From: CAXMST01 sp038206985
Lineage (GTDB): Bacteria > Actinomycetota > Thermoleophilia > Solirubrobacterales > 70-9
Reading direction: 5' to 3'
DNA: 25,130 nt
Assembly: GCA_038206985.1 (NCBI GenBank)
Contig: JBBRAH010000042.1
Location: forward strand, 1-25,130
Part shown: positions 7,713 through 14,796 of the stretch, piece after piece
Position numbering within the stretch: position 1 is the first letter of the stretch
How the letters are laid out: every line of letters begins with the position of its first letter
Translations under genes and position numbers: made by a program
Notes under the pieces: model-generated
Told to the model about the DNA's origin: nothing
Seen by the model: only the letters and a program-made list of their open reading frames with translations
The model's database searches: none

Positions 7713-8993
7713 GTGCGATCTCGACGGAGGGTCAGGGCCAGAGTCGCGTCCGCAGTCGCGGCCATTGGTGCCGTCGGTGCGACCGCCGTGCTCGTGCTGA
7801 GCATGGCCGCGCCGGCGCAGGCTTACGACGACTGGAACCCGGATCTGGCCGGCTTCCCCTCTAACACCCATCCGAGCGCCCGCGCCAACTGCCTCGGTGG
7901 CAGCGGCGCCTGCGTGGACCGGACGATCGGCGAGATGTGGCGGCGCTTCCACACGGTGGTGCCGACCTGCGACGACAACAACGTCTTCTCGCTCACCTAC
8001 CTGCGAGTCACCCAGGACATCCGCCGCGCCGTGGACTCGGGCTTCTACAGCGACCTGCACTGGATCAACCAGCAGGACGCGATGTTCGCCCGGATCTACT
8101 TCCTCACCTACGACAACTACCTGGCCGGCCGCCGCGATCTGGTCCCGGATTCATGGCTCACCGCCTTCGATGCGGGTCGCGACGCAACCGTGCAGGGCAT
8201 CGGCAACCTGTTGCTCTCGATCAACGCACACGTCAACCGGGACTTCCCGTTCATCCTCTACCACGCGGGATTGACCAATCCCGACGGCAGCTCCAAGAAG
8301 CCCGACCACGACGCCTACAACGAGCGCCTGCGCGCCCTCTACAAGCCGATGCTGACCGAGCTCGCCCATCGCTTCGACGAGACGATCGACGACTACGACA
8401 TCCCCGGAGTGGTGATCGACGACGACTCGTTCTTCCAGCTCCTGATCCAGTGGCGCGAGTCGGCCTGGCAGTTCGCAAAGCGGCTGACCGACGCGGGCGG
8501 CGCCGCCGAGCGACGCTCGATCGCCGCCGAGATCGAGGCCAACGCCAACGCCTGGGCGACCCTCATCTACGGCGGCACTTACCTGTTGCCCCAGGACCGG
8601 GCGGCACGGGACGCCCGCTGCGCACGCTTCGGTGGCCAGCGCAGTCGTTACCGGCGGGCGGCCGACGTTGCCGAGCCCGGCCGCCGGGCGGTGCTCGACG
8701 GCAATCGGTTGCGAGTCAAGGTCAGCTGTCCCGACGGAGTCGGTCCTTGCGCGGGTGAGCTGAAGGTACGCCTGCCGCGTCGCTACGGCGACGGCTTCCT
8801 GATGATCGCGCGGCGCCATTTCCACGTCGATGCCGACCGGCGCCGTCGCTATTCGGTCCGGCTCGGAGGCAAGGAGCGTCGTGAGCTCGCCGTCAGGAAC
8901 GGCCGCCGCGGAGTGTGGCTTGGCGCGCGCTCCAAACAGGGTCCTCACGACGCGGTCACCAAGCGGAGGAAGGCCCGGCTGCGCGTTCGGTAG
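7713..8993 (+). CDS. Secreted DUF5995-like protein of unknown function
   Basis: 426-residue protein starting at GTG. The first 37 residues form a clear Sec signal peptide: a basic start MRSRRRVRAR, a long hydrophobic stretch, and the site APAQA before YDDWNP. The mature part (about 38-300) resembles DUF5995 proteins, with CVDRTIGEMWRRFH, YLRVTQDIRRAV, a LLLSINAHVNRDFPFIL motif in which conserved H and D residues could bind metal, and a mostly helical character. The last 110 residues are Arg-rich and include RVKVSCPDGVGPCAGELKV, a small cysteine-containing beta domain that I associate with secreted proteins of this kind of actinobacterium. The downstream oxidoreductase starts 12 bases later. 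The DUF assignment is from memory of the family pattern; the function is unknown. Confidence 0.75.
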   Translation: MRSRRRVRARVASAVAAIGAVGATAVLVLSMAAPAQAYDDWNPDLAGFPSNTHPSARANCLGGSGACVDRTIGEMWRRFHTVVPTCDDNNVFSLTYLRVTQDIRRAVDSGFYSDLHWINQQDAMFARIYFLTYDNYLAGRRDLVPDSWLTAFDAGRDATVQGIGNLLLSINAHVNRDFPFILYHAGLTNPDGSSKKPDHDAYNERLRALYKPMLTELAHRFDETIDDYDIPGVVIDDDSFFQLLIQWRESAWQFAKRLTDAGGAAERRSIAAEIEANANAWATLIYGGTYLLPQDRAARDARCARFGGQRSRYRRAADVAEPGRRAVLDGNRLRVKVSCPDGVGPCAGELKVRLPRRYGDGFLMIARRHFHVDADRRRRYSVRLGGKERRELAVRNGRRGVWLGARSKQGPHDAVTKRRKARLRVR

Positions 8994-8996
8994 CGT
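8991..8996 (+). promoter_or_regulatory. Candidate -10 box (TAGCGT) before the oxidoreductase gene
   Basis: TAGCGT spans the stop codon of the DUF5995-like gene and ends nine bases before the TTG at 9006. It fits the TANNNT pattern seen elsewhere in the window, but no -35 box is visible and read-through from upstream is just as likely. Confidence 0.25.
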
Positions 8997-9005
8997 CAGG
9001 CGCCC

Positions 9006-11249
9006 TTGTCTGACCTGCCCAAGCCGATCAAGCGGCCCACCCCCTCCAACTGGGCGAGCTACAAGCCGTTCGGGATCGGCGAGCAGCGTCCCAACAACTA
9101 CAAGGAAGTCTTCCGCGCCGGCTGGGAGAACCGCGACAACCTCGCCTACGCCTGGCGGATTCTCAACGAGGGCGTCTGCGACGGCTGCGCGCTCGGGACG
9201 AAGGGCCTCGCCGACTGGACGATCGAGGGCGTGCACCTCTGCAACGTGCGCCTCCGCCTGCTGCGGCTGAACACGATGGGGCCACTCGACCCCGAGGTGC
9301 TCGCCGACGCCGAGAGTCTCAGGGGTCGGCGGGGCGAGCAGCTACGCGCGCTCGGCCGCCTGCCCTACCCGATGCTGCGCCGCGCGGGCGAGCCCGGCTT
9401 CACGCGGGTCGGCTGGGAGGAAGCGATCGCCCTGGCCGCCGAGCGGATCCGCGAGGCAGACCCCTCGCGGCTCGGCTTCTTCGTCACCTCCCGCGGCATG
9501 ACCAACGAGAACTACTACGCCGCCCAGAAGGCGGCCCGGGCGATCGGGACCAACTCGATTGACAACGCCGCGCGGATCTGCCACTCACCCTCGACCTACG
9601 CGCTCAAGGAGGCGCTGGGGGTCGCCGCCACGACCTGCTCCTACAGCGACTGGATCGGCACGGATCTGATCGTCTTCATCGGCTCCAACGTCGCCAACAA
9701 CCAGCCGGTCACGACCAAGTACCTGCACGTCGCCAAGAAGGCGGGAACGAAGATTGCGGTGGTCAACCCCTACCGCGAGCCGGGCATGGAGCGCTACTGG
9801 GTGCCGTCGAAGGCCGAGAGCGCCCTGTTCGGGACGAAGATCGCCGACCGCTTCTTCCAGATCGCCACCGGCGGGGACATCGGTTTCCTCACGGGGGTGC
9901 TCAAGGAGATGATCGAACAGGGCTGGACCCAAAGCGGCTTCATCGACGAGCGCACCGCGGGCTTCGAGGAGCTCGAGCTGATCGTCACCGCGGCGACGTG
10001 GCCAGAGCTCGAGCGGCTCGCCGGGGTGCCGCGCTCGGAGATGGCAGAGCTCGCCCGGATGCTGGGCGAGGCCGAGCGCGGCGTGTTGGTCTGGAGCATG
10101 GGCGTCACCCAGCACGGCCGGGGCGAGGACGCCGTGCGGGCGATCGTCAACCTCGGTCTCGCCAAGGGCTGGATCGGGCGCGAGGGCTGCGGTCTGATGC
10201 CGATCCGCGGACACTCGGGTGTGCAGGGCGGGGCGGAGATGGGCTGCTATGCGACGGCCTTCCCCGGCGGCCGTGACGTCAACCGGGCCAACGCGGCGGA
10301 GCTGTCAGGGGAGTGGGGGTTCGAGGTGCCGGTCGAGCCCGGGTTGACCGCGCCGGAGATGCTCGATGCGGCGGGGCGCGATGAGCTCGATGTGCTGTTC
10401 GCGGCGGGTGGCAACTTCATGGACGTACTGCCCGACCCCGACGAGGTTGAGAGCCGGCTGGGCCGGATCCCGCTGCGCATCCACATGGACATCGTCACCT
10501 CCTCGCAGATGCTCGTGCCGCCGGCCGACGGCGGCGCGGTGATGCTCTGGCCGGCGATGACCCGCTACGAGATTCCCGGCGGCGTGACCGAGACGAGCAC
10601 CGAGCGCCGCGTGATCCTCAGCCCGGAGATCGAGGGACAGAGGATCGGCGAGGCCCGGGCTGAGTTCGATGCGCTCGGCGAGCTGGCGGCACGCGTCAAG
10701 CCTGAGATTGGCGAGCGGGTGCGCTTCGCGGACACCGCGGCGATCCGCACCGAGATCTCCCGTGTCGTACCGGTATACGCGGAGATTGCCGAGCTCAGCG
10801 AGGGTGGCGACTCCTTCCAGTACGGGGGAGCCCGGCTCGGCGAGGGCGAGCGCTTCGACACCGCCGACGGGCGCGCCCACTTCGCCCCTGTGCAGCCACC
10901 GCCTGCCCCGCCCGACGATGGCAAGCTGCGCCTCTCCACCCGCCGCGGCAAGCAGTTCAACTCGATGGTCCAGGAGCGCCGCGACGCCCTCAACGGCGCC
11001 GATCGTGACGCGGTGCTGCTGGCCGCCGCCGATGCCGGGCGACTCGGCTTCGGCGAGGGGGAGGAGGTCCTCCTGCGCAGCGAGCACGGCGAGCTCCCCG
11101 CAATGGTCCTCATCGCCCCGATCGCGCCGGGCAACGCCCAGGTCCACTGGCCTGAGGGCAACGTCCTGATCGGTCCCGAGCGCTCACCCGAGTCGGGGAT
11201 CCCCGACTACAACGCCCGGGTGGACGTGCTGCCCGCTCCTGCTGCCTGA
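9006..11249 (+). CDS. FdhF/YdeP-type molybdopterin oxidoreductase alpha subunit
   Basis: 747-residue relative of formate dehydrogenase alpha subunits, closest in layout to the YdeP/FdhF-like group. Near the N-terminus is a cysteine set C58-x2-C61 and C79, which is the YdeP-like arrangement and not the four-cysteine cluster site of classical formate dehydrogenases. ARICHSPSTYALKEALG holds C192-H193, the positions that in this superfamily ligate molybdenum and assist catalysis. VFIGSNVANNQPVTTKY, VVNPYREPG and GLMPIRGHSGVQGGAEMG are cofactor-binding segments, and residues about 640-740 form the molydopterin-dinucleotide-binding C-terminal domain (TRRGKQFNSMV, VHWPEGNVLI). No twin-arginine signal is seen, so it is cytoplasmic. 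The start is TTG; there is no better upstream codon. FdhD and the cofactor genes nearby support a real molybdoenzyme. Substrate unknown. Confidence 0.88.
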   Translation: MSDLPKPIKRPTPSNWASYKPFGIGEQRPNNYKEVFRAGWENRDNLAYAWRILNEGVCDGCALGTKGLADWTIEGVHLCNVRLRLLRLNTMGPLDPEVLADAESLRGRRGEQLRALGRLPYPMLRRAGEPGFTRVGWEEAIALAAERIREADPSRLGFFVTSRGMTNENYYAAQKAARAIGTNSIDNAARICHSPSTYALKEALGVAATTCSYSDWIGTDLIVFIGSNVANNQPVTTKYLHVAKKAGTKIAVVNPYREPGMERYWVPSKAESALFGTKIADRFFQIATGGDIGFLTGVLKEMIEQGWTQSGFIDERTAGFEELELIVTAATWPELERLAGVPRSEMAELARMLGEAERGVLVWSMGVTQHGRGEDAVRAIVNLGLAKGWIGREGCGLMPIRGHSGVQGGAEMGCYATAFPGGRDVNRANAAELSGEWGFEVPVEPGLTAPEMLDAAGRDELDVLFAAGGNFMDVLPDPDEVESRLGRIPLRIHMDIVTSSQMLVPPADGGAVMLWPAMTRYEIPGGVTETSTERRVILSPEIEGQRIGEARAEFDALGELAARVKPEIGERVRFADTAAIRTEISRVVPVYAEIAELSEGGDSFQYGGARLGEGERFDTADGRAHFAPVQPPPAPPDDGKLRLSTRRGKQFNSMVQERRDALNGADRDAVLLAAADAGRLGFGEGEEVLLRSEHGELPAMVLIAPIAPGNAQVHWPEGNVLIGPERSPESGIPDYNARVDVLPAPAA

Positions 11250-11252
11250 GCT

Positions 11253-11864
11253 TCAACGCTTCGGCTGGTAGAGGGCGTCGGTGGGGTTCCGCCGATCCCG
11301 CTCCAGCGCAAGCAGATCCTGCACCGTGTTGACGTTCGCGAGGATCGATCCTGGATCACCGAATCCGGGCGCCGGATCCAGATCGAGAACGGCTGCGCCG
11401 AGTCGCCGGACAGTGGCGCCGGCGCCCGCATCCGCTTCGGCGGCGGCGAGCAACTCATCGGCCAGCTGCGGCTCGTAGTGACCAAGGAGCGGCTGCATCC
11501 TGCCGCCGGCCTTGATCACGACCAGGCGCTGTTCGACGCCGGCCAGATGGGCGAGAAGGGCGCCAGGGACATTGGGCAGGTCACAGGGGCAGACCACGAT
11601 CGGCACGTCCAGCTCGCCGAGCGCCGTCGCGATGCCGAGCAGGGGGTGCTGCGGCTCCGGCGGCTCGAGCAGGACGCGGTGGCTGAGGTCGGGTAGCTCG
11701 ATCCCGGGCTTGCCGACCAGCACCGGTTCGAGGCCGGCCTCGAGCGCGGCGCCGGCGACGTGGGCCGCAAGCGGCTCGCCGCGTAGCAGGACTGTGGCCT
11801 TGGGCCGGCCCATCCGGCGTCCCGCGCCGCCGGCGAGGATCACGCAGTGGTGGGCGGCAGACAT
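11253..11864 (-). CDS. mobA: Molybdenum cofactor guanylyltransferase
   Basis: 203-residue MobA-type nucleotidyltransferase that attaches GMP to Mo-molybdopterin to form the guanine dinucleotide cofactor used by the formate dehydrogenase/DMSO reductase superfamily. Visible marks are the nucleotide-binding loop ILAGGAGRRMGRPKA at residues 9-23, PLLGIATAL, the metal-binding VCPCDLPNVP with D95, and MQPLLGHYEP. The open frame continues upstream, but the protein starts at MSAAHHC, just before the conserved loop. It converges on the oxidoreductase gene with only three bases between stops and diverges from moeA across 30 bases. A related MobA-like or CTP-type transferase is the main alternative. Confidence 0.92.
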   Translation of the reverse strand: MSAAHHCVILAGGAGRRMGRPKATVLLRGEPLAAHVAGAALEAGLEPVLVGKPGIELPDLSHRVLLEPPEPQHPLLGIATALGELDVPIVVCPCDLPNVPGALLAHLAGVEQRLVVIKAGGRMQPLLGHYEPQLADELLAAAEADAGAGATVRRLGAAVLDLDPAPGFGDPGSILANVNTVQDLLALERDRRNPTDALYQPKR

Positions 11865-11894
11865 AGCTTGAGTCTGGCAGCGATCATTGGGGGA

Positions 11895-13139
11895 ATGAAG
11901 CCCGCGAAGCTGATCGAGATCGAGCGCGCGCGCGAGCTGGTGCTCGCCGCCGCCGCGCCCCTGGACGCCGAGAAGATCCCCCTGGACGAAGCCCTCGGCC
12001 GTGTGCTGGCCGACGAGCTGAGCAGCCCCGAGCAGGTGCCCGCCTTCGACAACTCGGCCATGGACGGCTTCGCGCTGCTCAGTGCCGACACCCGGGGCGC
12101 GACGCCTGAGAGCCCGGCATCCCTGCAGGTCGTTGGTGAGTCCCGGGCGGGTCATCCGGCGAGCGGTTCCCTGGCGCCCGGCGAGGCGATCGCGATCTCG
12201 ACCGGGGCGATGGTCCCGGACGGCGCCGACGCGGTCATCCGAGTCGAGGACACCAGGCGCCAGGGAGACACTGTCGCCGTCTCCGCGGCGGTCGAGCCTG
12301 GCGGCAGCATCCGGCGGGCCGGCGAGGACATCGAGATCGGCGCCCCGGTGATCGGTGGGGGAACTCTGATCGGGGCCGCGGAGTGGGGCGTGCTCGCCTC
12401 CGTCGCCGCGGTCGAGCCGAGCGTCGTGCGCCGACCCCGGGTCGCGGTGCTCGCCACCGGCGACGAGCTGCGCGGACCCGGCGAATCGCTCGGGCCGGGG
12501 CAGATCCGCAACTCGAGTTCGTGGACGGTTCCCGCCCTCGCCACGGCTTATGGGGCGGAGGTCACGGTAACGACGAAGGTCGCGGACACGCCGGAGGCGA
12601 CCCGCGAGGCCCTCGATCAGGCGCTCGGCGGCGAGATGACGGTGATCTGCGGGGGTGTCTCGGTCGGCGAGCATGACCACGTCAAGGGCGCTCTCTCCGA
12701 CCTCGGCGTCGAGCAGATCTTCTGGGGTGTCGCGCTGCGGCCGGGCAAACCGACCTTCTTCGGTCGCGCGGCCGGCGGCGGGCTCGTGCTCGGGCTGCCC
12801 GGGAATCCGGTCTCGGCGATGGTCACCTTCCTGCTCTTCGCGCGTCCCGCGTTACTGAGGATGGCCGGCCGCGATCCCGAGTCGGTCAGGACGACCGCCG
12901 CACTCAGCGCGCCGACGAGCAAGCCGTCGGGCCGCGCTCACGCCGCGCGCTGCTCGCTGACCTTGACTTCGACCGGGTGGAAGGCGGAGCTGATGCCGCA
13001 CCAGGGCTCGCACGTGCTCACTTCGATGATCGGCGCCGACGCACTGGCGCTGATCCCCACGGACGCCGAGAGCCTCGAGGCCGGTGAAAGGGTCGTCGTC
13101 GAACTCCTGCCCGAAGGCGGCGTAGGATCAAGGCGATGA
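11895..13139 (+). CDS. moeA: Molybdopterin molybdotransferase MoeA
   Basis: 414-residue enzyme that inserts molybdate into adenylylated molybdopterin. All the expected signatures are present: PAFDNSAMDGFAL at residues 49-61, GEAIAISTGAMVPDGADAV, RRAGEDI, the MoCF-like domain with VLATGDEL at 185-192, GGVSVGEHDHVKGAL from 253, WGVALRPGKPTFFG and GLPGNPVSAMVTF from 300, then a C-terminal beta domain. The ATG at 11895 is used because upstream codons run into the mobA-side spacer and lack similarity. A GGGGGA stretch just upstream may act as a ribosome site. Its stop overlaps the next ATG by four bases. It heads the moeA - moaDE - moaC - mog operon. Confidence 0.95.
   Translation: MKPAKLIEIERARELVLAAAAPLDAEKIPLDEALGRVLADELSSPEQVPAFDNSAMDGFALLSADTRGATPESPASLQVVGESRAGHPASGSLAPGEAIAISTGAMVPDGADAVIRVEDTRRQGDTVAVSAAVEPGGSIRRAGEDIEIGAPVIGGGTLIGAAEWGVLASVAAVEPSVVRRPRVAVLATGDELRGPGESLGPGQIRNSSSWTVPALATAYGAEVTVTTKVADTPEATREALDQALGGEMTVICGGVSVGEHDHVKGALSDLGVEQIFWGVALRPGKPTFFGRAAGGGLVLGLPGNPVSAMVTFLLFARPALLRMAGRDPESVRTTAALSAPTSKPSGRAHAARCSLTLTSTGWKAELMPHQGSHVLTSMIGADALALIPTDAESLEAGERVVVELLPEGGVGSRR
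13123..13128 (+). promoter_or_regulatory. Candidate internal -10 box (TAGGAT) before moaDE
   Basis: TAGGAT lies in the 3' end of moeA and ends seven bases before the ATG of the MoaD-MoaE fusion gene. The spacing equals that of the other leaderless-type candidates in the window. The four-base overlap with moeA offers ordinary translational coupling as an alternative. Confidence 0.3.
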
Positions 13140-13783
13140 CCGTCAGCGTGCAGCTCTTCGCGATGCTCAAGGAACGGGCCGGCCGCGACCGGATCGAGGT
13201 CGAACTCGCTGAGGGCGCCACCATCTCGGATCTACTCGACGAGCTCTCCGAGCTAGTCGGAGCGATGCCTGTCCGGGTAGCCGTCAACCGGGAGTACTCG
13301 GTCGAGGACACCGCGCTTCAGGCGGGCGACGAGCTGGCCCTGATCCCGCCCGTCAGCGGCGGCTCTGACATCACCGACCGGATGCATGCCTTCGTCAGCG
13401 AGGCGCCGCTCTCGCTGGAGCGGATCTCCCGCGCGGTGGTTCGCGACGGAGCCGGAGCGGTGGTCAGCTTTCAGGGCATCACCAGGGAAGTGGAGCGGCT
13501 CGAGTACGAGGCTTACGCTGAGATGGCGACGGAGAGGATCGAGGCGATCCTCTCCGACTGCCTGCGCGAGTATCGGCTGGAGGCGATCGCGGCCGAACAT
13601 CGCGTGGGCGCGGTCCCGCTCGGCGAGTCGAGCGTGATCGTCGCCGCCTCCTCGGCCCATCGCTCCGAGGCCTTCGAGGGCGCCCGCGAGGCGATCGACA
13701 GGATCAAGGCCGAGGTGCCGATCTGGAAACGGGAGATCGACGGAGAGGAGTCGACGTGGGTGCAGGGCACGACTCCGGACTGA
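13136..13783 (+). CDS. Fused molybdopterin synthase (MoaD-MoaE)
   Basis: 215-residue protein carrying both subunits of molybdopterin synthase, which converts cyclic pyranopterin monophosphate to molybdopterin. Residues 1-76 are a ubiquitin-like MoaD domain ending in PPVSGG; free MoaD needs that C-terminal Gly-Gly as a thiocarboxylate. Residues about 80-215 are MoaE, with AVVSFQGITRE, LEYEAYAEM, H155-R156 in AEHRVGAVPLG, SSAHRSEAF and KAEVPIWKRE, which holds the expected K191 and K198. A comparable fusion, MoaX, is known in Mycobacterium tuberculosis and is reported to be cut after the MoaD part. The loop between R117 and LEYEAY is about six residues shorter than in E. coli MoaE. The gene overlaps moeA by four bases and moaC by 28. 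Confidence 0.93.
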   Translation: MTVSVQLFAMLKERAGRDRIEVELAEGATISDLLDELSELVGAMPVRVAVNREYSVEDTALQAGDELALIPPVSGGSDITDRMHAFVSEAPLSLERISRAVVRDGAGAVVSFQGITREVERLEYEAYAEMATERIEAILSDCLREYRLEAIAAEHRVGAVPLGESSVIVAASSAHRSEAFEGAREAIDRIKAEVPIWKREIDGEESTWVQGTTPD

Positions 13784-14244
13784 CGCACATCGACGCCGAC
13801 GGCTCGGCCCGCATGGTTGACGTGGGCGCGAAGCCGGAGACCGAGCGCCGCGCTGTTGCCGAGGCTCGTCTGCGGATGAGTCCTGAGACCGCCACGGCGA
13901 TCGCCGTGGGTGACGGCCCCAAGGGTGATGTCCTCGGCCCGGCCCGGATCGCCGGGATTGGGGCCGCGAAGCGTGCCGGCGAGCTGATCCCGCTCGCCCA
14001 CCCGTTGCCGCTCACCTATGCCGATGTCAGCGGCGAGGTGCGCGCCGAAGAGGGCCTCGTCGTGTTGACCGCCGAGGCGCGCTGCGTGGGCCGCACCGGC
14101 GTGGAGATGGAGGCAATGACCGCAGCCTCGGTCGCCGCACTCACCGTCTACGACATGGCGAAGGCGATCGAGCGCGGGATCGAGATCGAGCACGTCGTCC
14201 TCCTGCACAAGTCCGGCGGCAAGAGCGGCGAGTGGAACCGATGA
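13756..14244 (+). CDS. moaC: Cyclic pyranopterin monophosphate synthase
   Basis: 162-residue MoaC, which with MoaA makes cyclic pyranopterin monophosphate, the first intermediate of molybdenum cofactor synthesis. Motifs are LTHIDADGSARMVDV near the N-terminus, GPKGDVLGPARIAGIGAAKR with the catalytic-type K56, LIPLAHPLPL with H82, VGRTGVEMEAMTAASVAALT and LLHKSGGKSGEW at the C-terminus. The GTG at 13756 is the start that keeps the conserved LTHID segment, which makes it overlap the MoaD-MoaE gene by 28 bases in another frame. Its stop overlaps the following ATG by four bases. MoaA is not in the window and must be encoded elsewhere. Confidence 0.96.
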   Translation: MGAGHDSGLTHIDADGSARMVDVGAKPETERRAVAEARLRMSPETATAIAVGDGPKGDVLGPARIAGIGAAKRAGELIPLAHPLPLTYADVSGEVRAEEGLVVLTAEARCVGRTGVEMEAMTAASVAALTVYDMAKAIERGIEIEHVVLLHKSGGKSGEWNR

Positions 14245-14771
14245 GTCTCGCCGAGCCCGGTCGCACCCCGCCAGATTTCGACGACTACGAGGGAACCGGA
14301 GCGGTGCTCACGATCAGCACGTCCCGGGCGGCCGGTGAGCAGACCGACGAGGGTGGCCCGGCGCTGGTGCGCTTCGCCGAGTCGATCGGGATCGCGGTCG
14401 AGGCGCGCGAGACACTCACCGATGACCGCAAGCTGATCGCCGAGCGGCTGTGTCATCTGAGTGACGAGATCGGCGTCGATCTGATTCTCACCACCGGCGG
14501 TACGGGTTTCTCCCCCGACGATCAGACCCCGGAGGGCACCCGCGACGTGATCGAGCGCGAGGTCCCTGGCATCGGCGAAGCGATGCGCGCTGCCTCTCAG
14601 CCTCACACCGACCACTGGATGCTCTCGCGCGCAGTGGCCGGGATCCGGGGCGGCACGCTGATCATCAACTTCCCCGGGAGCCCCAAGGCGATCGAGGAAA
14701 CCGGCGCGGCTCTCGGGCCGGCGCTACCGCATGCGCTGCGGCTGCTCGGGGGCTCCGAGGACCCGCACTGA
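14241..14771 (+). CDS. mog: MogA/MoaB-family molybdopterin adenylyltransferase
   Basis: 176-residue MoCF-domain protein that activates molybdopterin by adenylylation before MoeA inserts molybdenum. The fold begins at AVLTISTSRAAGEQTDEGGP, followed by the nucleotide/pterin-binding loop LTTGGTGFSPDDQTPEGT (residues 83-100) and the C-terminal NFPGSPKAIEE. A short, poorly conserved N-terminal tail of about 18 residues precedes the domain. The ATG sits in an ATGA overlap with moaC, making it the last gene of the cofactor operon. MoaB-type and MogA-type proteins are hard to tell apart by eye, so the symbol is provisional. Confidence 0.9.
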   Translation: MSLAEPGRTPPDFDDYEGTGAVLTISTSRAAGEQTDEGGPALVRFAESIGIAVEARETLTDDRKLIAERLCHLSDEIGVDLILTTGGTGFSPDDQTPEGTRDVIEREVPGIGEAMRAASQPHTDHWMLSRAVAGIRGGTLIINFPGSPKAIEETGAALGPALPHALRLLGGSEDPH

Positions 14772-14796
14772 GCGGGCCGCGGGCCCCAGCGCTCAG
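14768..14796. terminator. Inverted repeat spanning two convergent stop codons
   Basis: CTGAGCG (14768-14774) pairs with CGCTCAG (14790-14796), enclosing a very GC-rich loop. The arms contain the stop codon of mog on one strand and of the methyltransferase gene on the other, and sit in a 21-base gap between convergent genes. There is no T-tract, so a role as a two-way terminator is only a possibility. Confidence 0.35.
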
